This document shows positions 7,813-13,949 of a stretch of DNA of 23,078 bases, piece by piece; positions within the stretch are counted from its first letter, which is position 1; the number at the start of each line of letters is the position of its first letter. The stretch spans positions 1-23,078 of the forward strand of contig JAHIFK010000151.1 of assembly GCA_018900975.1 (NCBI GenBank), read 5' to 3'. The translations under genes were made by a program, and so were the position numbers. The DNA is from Methanobacteriota archaeon (GTDB lineage: Archaea; Halobacteriota; Methanosarcinia; Methanosarcinales; Methanoperedenaceae). A model generated the notes under the pieces. It was not told where the DNA came from. It did no database searches and saw nothing but the letters and a program-made list of their open reading frames with translations.

Positions 7813-8919
7813 TCATAATATCTCATTATAAACATTCATTATTTTTTCAGATATATTTTTCCAATCAAACTCTCTTGCATAATTTTTCAGATCATTTTTA
7901 TCCATATCTTCATATCTTGAACTCTTTATTTTCTCTTCAAGATCTTTTATATCTCCGGTTCTGAAATACAGTCCTTTGTCTTTAAGGGTACAGACATTTT
8001 CCGGGAGGTCTGAAGCCAGGCACATGGTTCCGCTGGAAAGCGCCTCCAGTAATCCGGTCGGGCATCCTTCACCTGAGAGAGATGGCAGTATATAAAGATC
8101 AATGGCTGAATAGATAAGTGCAACTTCTTCTTCTGAAAAAGGTCCTTCTATGAAGTGGATATTTTGATATTTGCCGGAATATTTTAAGATCAACGGCTTA
8201 AGAGGGCCATTGCCAAATATATAAAGGTCAAACTTCGAATCAGAAAATACGTCCAGGAGTAATCTTAAACCCTTTCTTTCGACCAGGCGTCCAAAATACC
8301 CATAGACAAAATCTGTACCGATATTGAAGTATTTCCTCGCTTCGTCTTTATCCCTCCCGAAAAAACCGGTTTGAATGCCATTAGGGATCACAGATATCTT
8401 TTCAGGACTGACACCTCTCTTTTCCAGGTATTCCTTCTGGCTGTCAACAAGTACTATTAAACGATCCATTTTATTAATGATCAGATCGAATGCAACTTTA
8501 TCAAAGCCATAAGATAACATATTCTTAAAAAGGGAATCATATTTTATTCGCCAGGTATGAAATGTCAGTACTCTGGGGATTTTTTTAATGAACAGGGAAG
8601 AATAAGTTGAAAAAGCGTATATATCATTAAAATGAAGTATATCAAAAGTTTTATAATTTGATATTATATATCTTATTTGAGAAAAGGATATTGGATTATT
8701 TAAAGGTTTAAAATGATACCTGAATCGAAGGATCTCAAGTTTTCTGTCCCTCTCTGTTGATGGAATATCTGACTCGTCCCGGGTTGTAATAACTGAGACG
8801 TCATTCGATTCACTGAAAATTCGGGATAAGTTAAATACATATTTTTCTGTCCCGCCATGATGTGGTGGATAAAAAGGACATATCATCCCGATCTTCAAAT
8901 CAATCATCCTTTTTATCAA
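7813..8919 (-). CDS. Family 4 glycosyltransferase
   Basis: A 368-aa GT-B glycosyltransferase. The N-terminus shows GMICPFYPPHHGGTEKYVF at residues 11-29 (glycine-rich acceptor loop). The donor domain has VIPNGI at 177-182, GRLVERKG at 210-217 and the Glu-rich PSLSGEGCPTGLLEALSSG at 279-297 (Glu284, Glu292). It is visibly more AT- and Ile-rich than its neighbours, which may reflect separate acquisition. The ATG at 8919 overlaps the upstream polyprenyl-phosphate glycosyltransferase gene by 20 bases, and an internal ATG at codon 5 gives a smaller overlap, so the start is uncertain by a few codons. Donor and acceptor are unknown. Confidence 0.9.
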   Translation of the reverse strand: MIKRMIDLKIGMICPFYPPHHGGTEKYVFNLSRIFSESNDVSVITTRDESDIPSTERDRKLEILRFRYHFKPLNNPISFSQIRYIISNYKTFDILHFNDIYAFSTYSSLFIKKIPRVLTFHTWRIKYDSLFKNMLSYGFDKVAFDLIINKMDRLIVLVDSQKEYLEKRGVSPEKISVIPNGIQTGFFGRDKDEARKYFNIGTDFVYGYFGRLVERKGLRLLLDVFSDSKFDLYIFGNGPLKPLILKYSGKYQNIHFIEGPFSEEEVALIYSAIDLYILPSLSGEGCPTGLLEALSSGTMCLASDLPENVCTLKDKGLYFRTGDIKDLEEKIKSSRYEDMDKNDLKNYAREFDWKNISEKIMNVYNEIL

Positions 8920-10045
8920 GTAAAAATATACTAATTATAAGTGTGGAAAATATTATCTGAATGCCAACCGCCGCCAGCACCATCGCTATCACCGCATTTC
9001 CCACTTCCGAGAGAGAACCGTAACCAGAGGATACCCATTTATAGATGACCCCAGCGCCTGAGATTATGCCGCCCGCGAATAAGATCAGACCAAGGAGCAG
9101 ACCGACCTCAAGTGAATGGTAATCCAGCAGTTGAGCTGTTAATCCTGTCTTGTCTATCTTGTTGTGAATGATACCATAGATTTTCATGTAACCGCCTGTG
9201 GCTATCATCTGTACCCCTATTATGGCCAGCATACTGCCCAGGATGAAGGAATGCAGGCTTGTGGTCTCCACGTTCCCCCGCATGGAAAGTGCAGCTGTCA
9301 TGAATACGCCAAGAGAAAAGACAAAAAGACCTGGGATGAACAGAAATGGTGTGGGGTTATAGAGCATCATGAACCTCAGATGGCGCCACCCATCACCCCA
9401 TGAGTGCAATTTGGAAGGTGTAAGCCTGGGGTAATATGTAACAGGCACTTCTGCCATTCGCACCTTTTTCCTTGCCGCTTCGATTATCATCTCACTTGCA
9501 TATTCCATCCCCTCGCTTTTCATATCAAGTTTCAGATACGATTCACGCGAGATCGCCCTCATGCCGCAGTGGGTGTCGCTAAAACGGGTATGAAAGAGTA
9601 AGTTCAGGATAAGTGTCAATGCCGGATTCCCGATATACCTGTGCAGCCAGGGCATTGCGTCTTTCTTAATATCACCCTTCAGCCGTGTGCCCATGACAAA
9701 GTCCGCTTTCCCTTCTATCAATGGTCTTAAAAGCTTAGGCATCTCGCACAGGTCATAGGTATCATCAGCATCTGCGAACAGAAAATATTTGCCACGGGCG
9801 TATTTTATGCCTTCCATGTAGGCATTACCGTACCCTTTATTCAAAGGAATAACAACTTTAGCTCCCATATTTCCTGCTATTTCCCTTGAACCGTCATTTG
9901 AATTGTCAGATACGATTATCTCCCCTTCAAGCCCTTCCTTTTCTAAGGCAGCACGGGCTTTCTGGATGCATCTTCCTATTGTTTTTTCCTCGTTCATGCA
10001 GGGGATTATCACTGAAACTGCAGGCTGGCTCATCATACCATTCAT
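8900..10045 (-). CDS. Polyprenyl-phosphate glycosyltransferase (DPM1/AglJ-like GT2 with membrane domain)
   Basis: A 381-aa protein in two parts. Residues 1-225 form a GT2 domain with SVIIPCMNEEKTI at 11-23, SDNSNDGS at 46-53, the DxD region DADDTYD at 92-98, and CGMRAI plus SKLHSWGDGWRHLR at 160-165 and 211-224, all typical of dolichyl-phosphate sugar synthases. Residues about 233-376 hold four predicted transmembrane helices (233-253, 265-286, 312-335, 349-376). It probably charges a polyprenyl phosphate with the first sugar of the glycan, as archaeal AglJ-type enzymes do, consistent with being the first gene of the cluster. Start alternatives exist at Met4 and Met5. Calling it AglJ itself would go beyond the evidence. 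Confidence 0.88.
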   Translation of the reverse strand: MNGMMSQPAVSVIIPCMNEEKTIGRCIQKARAALEKEGLEGEIIVSDNSNDGSREIAGNMGAKVVIPLNKGYGNAYMEGIKYARGKYFLFADADDTYDLCEMPKLLRPLIEGKADFVMGTRLKGDIKKDAMPWLHRYIGNPALTLILNLLFHTRFSDTHCGMRAISRESYLKLDMKSEGMEYASEMIIEAARKKVRMAEVPVTYYPRLTPSKLHSWGDGWRHLRFMMLYNPTPFLFIPGLFVFSLGVFMTAALSMRGNVETTSLHSFILGSMLAIIGVQMIATGGYMKIYGIIHNKIDKTGLTAQLLDYHSLEVGLLLGLILFAGGIISGAGVIYKWVSSGYGSLSEVGNAVIAMVLAAVGIQIIFSTLIISIFLLDKKDD

Positions 10046-10082
10046 ATAAGGGGTTCTTAAAATAGCTTTTCTTTAGATTTCA

Positions 10083-10433
10083 TCATCTATATTCAAATAC
10101 CGGCATTTCTTTCCATTCCCCATCAACTGGCGCCGGATTATGACGAAGCGCAATGAGCAGCGAACCTCCATCGAACCTGTGGTTCTTTGAGTTTTTATCC
10201 ACCCACCTGTCAAGCTCTCCCCTCTTTAAAATGGCGTGAAGTGCGAATTTGATGCTGCCTCCATCCTTTTTCCTGATATCTGCCGCGCCGTGTATCAGCC
10301 TTATGTATTTGAAACCGTGCTCATAAGCTTCTTTTATCTTCTCGCGCGAGGCGGCAATTGCAGTCCTGTGGGAATAATCGTGCAGGTCGACCTCGACGCA
10401 TTTTCTGTAAATATCGATCTCGAACCATGCCAT
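10083..10433 (-). CDS. Smr-domain-like protein
   Basis: The 116-aa form starts MAWFEIDIYRKCVEVDLHDY. VEVDLHDYSHRTA, the strand-helix unit after it, then FKYIRLIHGAAD and GSIKFALHAIL match the Smr (MutS2 C-terminal) fold, whose hallmarks are a 'DLH' strand and an 'IIHGxGxG' loop. Smr proteins are nucleic-acid-binding or nicking domains. Here the second loop reads HGAADI, so the usual HGxGxG glycines are lost and nuclease activity is doubtful. The frame is open upstream to an ATG at 10577, but that extension is low-complexity and unlike the family. A TATA-like TTTATCATATA about 25 bases before 10433 fits a leaderless transcript from the shorter start. The gene ends 37 bp before the glycan cluster. 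Confidence 0.65.
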   Translation of the reverse strand: MAWFEIDIYRKCVEVDLHDYSHRTAIAASREKIKEAYEHGFKYIRLIHGAADIRKKDGGSIKFALHAILKRGELDRWVDKNSKNHRFDGGSLLIALRHNPAPVDGEWKEMPVFEYR

Positions 10434-10765
10434 AAGTGGACGGTAATATTTTGCTATATGATAAAATTTTGGGTTTCGAGTGGATGTGGTATGAAAAATT
10501 AATTTTTGCTCTGCTTTAATGCTGTTTGCCGATGTAAACCATAATCTATATAGTATGGAGTCAAAAGACGCTGACATACCAAATATGAGTCAAGCTTTGG
10601 CATATGTCTTTTTAATCATCTCCAAAAAAGTTGATGTGAATTATGAAGCCCCTATAGCCAAGAATAATGCATACATTATGTGCTTGACAATTTCAGGAAA
10701 ATCAGCAATTAATGTTTTTTGGGTAGACATCCGATTCTTGATTTATAGGGAGAATTTTCATTATA
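10434..10765. other. Intergenic region with an imperfect inverted repeat
   Basis: About 330 bp without a convincing gene. It contains the TATA-like element for the Smr gene near 10455-10470 and an imperfect inverted repeat, GACATACCAAA at 10573-10583 against TTTGGCATATGTC at 10596-10608 (2-base bulge), followed on the plus strand by TTTTT. An open plus-strand frame across 10519-10887 runs antisense into the membrane-protein gene, has low-complexity Phe/Tyr/Leu composition, and was not accepted as a gene. The repeat could be a terminator or an operator; no regulator is assigned. Confidence 0.4.
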
Positions 10766-11308
10766 TCACCAATTTTGTTTTAACCTATTTCTTGCTTCTC
10801 TTGCTCTATCTTCTATTTCTCTATCCCTTTCCATTTGTCTATTCCTTTCATTCATTTGCCTATTATTTTCATTATACCTTTCATTAAATTCTCTTATAGG
10901 TGCATGCCATGAATCCATAATCTTTTTAAAATCAATATTATTTGTATTATTACCACCACTATATGTTCTACCACTATCTGTTCCACCACTACCACTTCCA
11001 GCTAATTCTATACTTGAAATTATTTTAAGAATAACATAAATTATTTTGGTAATAATCGTATTAATAACTATCGATATAAGAAAACTAATAATGAAAATAA
11101 TAGTTACAACATTAAACCAGTTATATCCTGTATTGTAATATCTCGCATCAAGAGAGCTTGCCCTAAAGCCTATATCGTATATTCCTACTGCTATTATTTG
11201 TACAACATTATTTGTTACTAATCTCATTAATATAAAATATTCTAAACCTGTATATATCATTACTATCGATACTATAGCAAATAATATTATAAACGATTTC
11301 TTACCCAT
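10766..11308 (-). CDS. Hypothetical two-helix membrane protein with charged tail
   Basis: An unrecognised 180-aa protein. Helix 1 spans about residues 5-30 and helix 2 about 66-98, with a Tyr-rich loop between. They are followed by a Gly/Ser linker (GSGSGGTDSGRTYSGG, 104-119) and a polar Arg/Glu/Asn tail from about 136 with near-repeats (NNRQMNERNRQMERD), likely a charged helix. With both termini inside, the tail would be cytoplasmic and could bind a partner. GGTGAG lies 4 bases before the ATG, supporting expression. Base composition is strongly AT-rich compared with the flanking glycan and ABC genes. It stands alone, with long intergenic stretches on both sides. Confidence 0.6.
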   Translation of the reverse strand: MGKKSFIILFAIVSIVMIYTGLEYFILMRLVTNNVVQIIAVGIYDIGFRASSLDARYYNTGYNWFNVVTIIFIISFLISIVINTIITKIIYVILKIISSIELAGSGSGGTDSGRTYSGGNNTNNIDFKKIMDSWHAPIREFNERYNENNRQMNERNRQMERDREIEDRAREARNRLKQNW

Positions 11309-11687
11309 TATCTCACCCTTATTTAGCTCCTATTTTTGTGCTGTAACCAGTGTTCTTCCTTTGCAGCAGATTAAAGCGGCAGACCATACATACCATCACC
11401 TTTTTTTTAAGAATTTTATCAATATGCTATGAATAGCAAGTATATATTTCTTTTCGAAAAAACCGCCAACAGAATTTTACACTACCCTCATAAAAAACCC
11501 ATTCCCTGATATCAACGGTCAATTATTCTATATGAGCCAAGACGAACCATTTTAATTTTCAGAGAATGTCAGATTAAATTATTAAACTCAATGCTTTTTC
11601 TCAGCCTGTCAAACCTGAGAATCTGTGAGCAGTCTTGAAACACCCTTAAAAAATAAGTCATAGCAATTTCTCAAAAAATTAAAACAG

Positions 11688-11703
11688 GATGAGAAATCTC
11701 ATC
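11688..11703. repeat. 16-bp palindrome GATGAGA-AA-TCTCATC
   Basis: Perfect 7-bp arms with a 2-base centre. Compact dyads like this are typical regulator-binding sites, but no regulator gene is adjacent and no target promoter is obvious. It sits 28 bp from the left direct-repeat copy. Confidence 0.5.
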
Positions 11704-11730
11704 TTCTTATAATAATTGTATTTGTACTCA

Positions 11731-11773
11731 ATGCGTCTTATAAGTCAAATATGAGATTCAGCAGGTAGAGACA
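11731..11773 (+). repeat. Left copy of an imperfect 43-bp direct repeat
   Basis: Begins ATGCGTCTTATAAGTC and matches 12892-12934 at 36 of 43 positions by hand alignment, in the same orientation, start-to-start distance 1161 bp. Both copies lie just outside the two-gene module at 11929-12827. They could be remnants of a mobile-element end, a duplicated insertion target, or a shared regulatory element. Confidence 0.65.
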
Positions 11774-11824
11774 GTATGTTTAAAAAATAGAACTGCTCAT
11801 AGCGTTTCTCTCATGCCACAACAC

Positions 11825-11928
11825 CCGCTCAAAAGAGTATTATTTATAGATTCTTTGACATTACACATTTGAGCGGTCAGGATGGAGACGTGTTTATGAA
11901 TACATCAAAACTGCTTCACAATGCAATA
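11825..11928 (+). promoter_or_regulatory. Orphan promoter, inverted repeat and start codon of a disrupted plus-strand gene
   Basis: A perfect 9-bp inverted repeat (CCGCTCAAA at 11825-11833, TTTGAGCGG at 11868-11876) encloses a TATA-like TATTTATAG at about 11841-11849. Some 45-55 bases on come an SD-like GGATGGAG and an ATG at 11896 that opens MNTSKLLHNAISFHF and then runs antisense into the 3' end of the 202-aa gene. Spacing from TATA box to ribosome-binding site to ATG is normal for an archaeal gene, but the body is missing. The frame closes after 31 codons. Confidence 0.4.
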
Positions 11929-12537
11929 TCATTTCATTTCATCAATAAATTCCTGTATTTCTCCCAAGCCCCCCCATTGAATAGGAAGTAAGAAAAAATT
12001 TGATGGCTTCATAAGATTTGAGAAACTTTCTTTAAGTTTGTCCATATCAATGTCAGAGATATCGTTCTTCGTATTGAGACCAACGCCTTTCTTGTGACAT
12101 AATTTCCATCCATGTTTATTGATGGAATAATTTTTAAGGGTGCATTTATATTTTATTGCTTCTTTTTCTGCTTTTTTAATGGCAAAAGATATGGGTATTT
12201 CGTCCTTCTCCAAATATTCCTGGATATCTTCCAATGTAGGCACAATTCCCTGCATTGCTTTATAGCAAACCCATTGAGCTGTAGAATTGTCAGAAATAAT
12301 AATTTTTCTACCTGTTTTATGCGTTTTTTCAGACCCTCTTATTCCACGACTTTTTCTGACAATAATTGGTATATCAGAAGTGTTGAACCATTCATCAATT
12401 AAATTGTCCCATTTATTTATTATTTCTTGTTTTATAATATGGTTTATTTCAGATTGTTTCCACTGTTTGCCCAGCTCTCGAATCATTTCTGAAATATCAT
12501 CTGGCAACTTCTCGGAGCACTTTGGAATTTCGTTCAT
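11929..12537 (-). CDS. Hypothetical protein (202 aa) of a repeat-bracketed two-gene module
   Basis: I do not recognise this family. The N-terminal half is charged and helical (KQWKQSEINHIIKQEIINKW). A basic segment around residues 60-80 (VRKSRGIRGSEKTHKTGRK) could contact nucleic acid. After that come a mixed segment with KHGWKLCHKKGVGLN (about 141-155) and a conserved-looking hydrophobic end, KPSNFFLLPIQWGGLGE, at about 176-192. That end resembles C-termini of some restriction- or HNH-associated proteins, but no nuclease triad can be named. No membrane helix or signal peptide is present. It lies 35 bp behind the DUF4177-like gene on the same strand and is AT-rich. A nucleic-acid role is only a guess. 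Confidence 0.6.
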   Translation of the reverse strand: MNEIPKCSEKLPDDISEMIRELGKQWKQSEINHIIKQEIINKWDNLIDEWFNTSDIPIIVRKSRGIRGSEKTHKTGRKIIISDNSTAQWVCYKAMQGIVPTLEDIQEYLEKDEIPISFAIKKAEKEAIKYKCTLKNYSINKHGWKLCHKKGVGLNTKNDISDIDMDKLKESFSNLMKPSNFFLLPIQWGGLGEIQEFIDEMK

Positions 12538-12572
12538 AATTTAATCTCAATTGGAATTTTAGAAGATGTTAG

Positions 12573-12827
12573 CTAATCAATTTTGCGTTTGAAGTATGCG
12601 GAACCATTACTGACGCTTACAAGTTCCCAGCCTTGTCTTCCTAAATCATCGAAATGGGTTATTTTTCGTATATATTCCAATGGTAATAATACCTTACGTG
12701 CAGTAACGTAATCATCAAAACCATTACTCGTTTTTAATCTTCTTGCTTCTTGACGTATTTTCTCTTCCATTTCTTCTAATACCGGTTCAAATCCAATTTG
12801 GATGCTTACATATTCCCATTTATCCAT
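12573..12827 (-). CDS. DUF4177-like small protein
   Basis: An 84-aa protein beginning MDKWEYVSIQI and ending DLGRQGWELVSVSNGSAYFKRK. The bipartite pattern 'WEY....' plus 'LG.QGWELV.V....YFKR' is the signature of the DUF4177 family of small, often mobile-element-associated proteins of unknown function. The middle (about residues 18-50) is a charged helix rich in Glu/Arg. A TATA-like TTTATATT about 35 bases before the ATG suggests a short leader. It is upstream of and co-oriented with the 202-aa gene, and both are bracketed by the 43-bp direct repeats, so the two are probably inherited together. Confidence 0.6.
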   Translation of the reverse strand: MDKWEYVSIQIGFEPVLEEMEEKIRQEARRLKTSNGFDDYVTARKVLLPLEYIRKITHFDDLGRQGWELVSVSNGSAYFKRKID

Positions 12828-12891
12828 ATTTATCTACATCCAAACTATTTTTTGAGAATATAAATTTATTTGTGCTTTCATATCGAAAGGG

Positions 12892-12934
12892 ATGCGTCTT
12901 ATATGTCATATATGAGAATCAGCAGGCGGGCACA
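12892..12934 (+). repeat. Right copy of the imperfect 43-bp direct repeat
   Basis: Begins ATGCGTCTTATATGTC and contains an ATATG-T-CATAT palindrome. Seven mismatches to the copy at 11731-11773 are clustered toward the 3' end. It lies about 65 bp upstream of the DUF4177-like gene's start, so a regulatory role for that gene cannot be excluded. Confidence 0.65.
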
Positions 12935-12977
12935 TACTATAACACTGTGTAAAGATTACTTTAATAAATAAAACTCA

Positions 12978-13006
12978 AAACGAACTCACGCTGCCGGAGT
13001 TCGTTT
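12978..13006 (-). terminator. Hairpin plus U-rich tract behind the ABC ATPase gene
   Basis: Perfect 10-bp arms (AAACGAACTC at 12978-12987, GAGTTCGTTT at 12997-13006) with a 9-base loop. Read on the minus strand, the hairpin lies about 37 bp past the stop of the ABC ATPase gene and runs directly into TTTTGAGTTTTATTTATT, as expected for a terminator. Two further partial copies of the arm (AGTTCG at 13009-13014 and GTTCGTT at 13019-13025) follow at short intervals. Confidence 0.6.
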
Positions 13007-13042
13007 CAGTTCGAATTAGTTCGTTGTTTATTATATATCATT

Positions 13043-13834
13043 TCAATTTTTCAATACTACAGGCCACAGCCTGCCGTATTTTTCATGCACCTCGATATTC
13101 AGATCAAATGTCCGTGAGAGTACTTCTCCTGTAAGAACGTCCCTTTTATCTCCCTGCGCCACCCCCCTTCCCTGCCGCAGCGCAAGAGCATGTGTAACAG
13201 CAGGTATTATCTCCTCGATATGATGGGTGACAAGTATAAGGGTCGGACCCCCGGGAGCATCGCACATCTTCTGGATTGCGTCCAGAAGCTCTTCCCTTGC
13301 CCCCATATCAAGCCCGGCGCATGGTTCATCCAGGACAAGCAGTTCAGGTTGGGGCATAAGCGCCCTGGCAAGAAGCGTCTTCTGCTGTTCTCCGCTTGAA
13401 AGTATATTGAAAGGTCTGCTCTCCTTTTCAGATAATCCGAAAAATTCCAGCAGCATTCTTGCCCTAACTTTGTCCTCAAGGGAAGGAGTTTCATAAAGAC
13501 CTATAGTTGCGAAACTTCCCGATAGCACAATATCTGTGACTGAATCCTGCGTGTGGATCATATTCTTTATCTCGGAACTTGCTTCCCCGATATGCAGGCG
13601 CAGTTCCCGCAGGTCTGTTTTTCCGAACCTGCGCCCCAACACCTGAGCAGTTCCTTCTGAAGGATGGTGATATCCATTAATAATACTTATCAGGCTTGTC
13701 TTTCCTGAGCCGTTATGTCCAATGATCGCCCAGTGCTGTCCCTTTTCTATTAACAGGGATATGTCACGAAGTATGGTTGTATGATCCCTTATGAATGAGA
13801 TGTGGTCAAGGCGGACAACTGGATGGGTGGTCAT
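13043..13834 (-). CDS. ABC transporter ATP-binding protein (stand-alone, YlmA/ModF-like)
   Basis: A 263-aa ATPase with Walker A GHNGSGKT at residues 39-46, the signature loop at 145-151 reading LSSGEQQ instead of LSGGQ, Walker B LLVLDEP at 165-171 and the switch His at 204. Proteins of this type resemble YlmA/ModF-like ATPases related to molybdate or metal uptake systems, but no permease or binding protein is adjacent, so the partner and substrate are unknown. No ribosome-binding site is obvious before the ATG, suggesting a leaderless or weak start. A hairpin with U-tract follows the stop. The gene is co-oriented with, but separated by 115 bp from, the exporter pair upstream. Confidence 0.85.
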   Translation of the reverse strand: MTTHPVVRLDHISFIRDHTTILRDISLLIEKGQHWAIIGHNGSGKTSLISIINGYHHPSEGTAQVLGRRFGKTDLRELRLHIGEASSEIKNMIHTQDSVTDIVLSGSFATIGLYETPSLEDKVRARMLLEFFGLSEKESRPFNILSSGEQQKTLLARALMPQPELLVLDEPCAGLDMGAREELLDAIQKMCDAPGGPTLILVTHHIEEIIPAVTHALALRQGRGVAQGDKRDVLTGEVLSRTFDLNIEVHEKYGRLWPVVLKN

Positions 13835-13902
13835 GGAGTTTTAATAGTTATGAACCATTAAATCAGTTTTCGTTTTTTTCTCAGGGTAGATCGAATCGAT
13901 AG

Positions 13903-13934
13903 TATACCGCACAGGATATATCTTATGTGGTATA
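13903..13934. promoter_or_regulatory. Imperfect inverted repeat between permease and ABC ATPase genes
   Basis: TATACCGCACA (13903-13913) faces TGTGGTATA (13926-13934) with a 2-base bulge, around GATATATC (13915-13922). It lies between the permease stop and the ATPase start and could be a read-through hairpin or an AT-rich promoter/operator for the ATPase gene. No U-tract follows on the minus strand. Confidence 0.35.
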
Positions 13935-13949
13935 GTTTATAAAATTCAC

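Larger units (their letters stand above)
11309..11928. other. 620-bp gene-poor region with repeats and an orphan promoter
   Basis: No complete gene is visible. From left to right it holds TTCTCAG/CTGAGAA (11598-11604 and 11615-11621, 10-base loop), the GATGAGA-AA-TCTCATC palindrome at 11688-11703, the left copy of a 43-bp direct repeat (11731-11773), the CCGCTCAAA/TTTGAGCGG inverted repeat (11825-11833 and 11868-11876), and a plus-strand ATG at 11896 with an SD-like GGATGGAG that gives only a 31-codon frame. The density of inverted repeats is unusual beside the ordinary gaps in this window. It may be a regulatory region or the residue of a disrupted mobile segment. Confidence 0.5.

Noticed and set aside
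10519..10887. Open plus-strand frame of 122 codons
   Set aside because: It runs antisense into the membrane-protein gene, and its Phe/Tyr/Leu-rich second half is the complement of that gene's charged tail. No ribosome-binding site or family resemblance.
11598..11876. Series of dyads considered as a CRISPR array
   Set aside because: The units differ from each other in sequence and spacing; no regular repeat-spacer pattern and no cas gene.
13009..13020. AGTTCGAATTAG resembling a tRNA T-loop
   Set aside because: No matching acceptor, D-arm or anticodon arm around it; it is one of several GTTCG copies related to the terminator hairpin.
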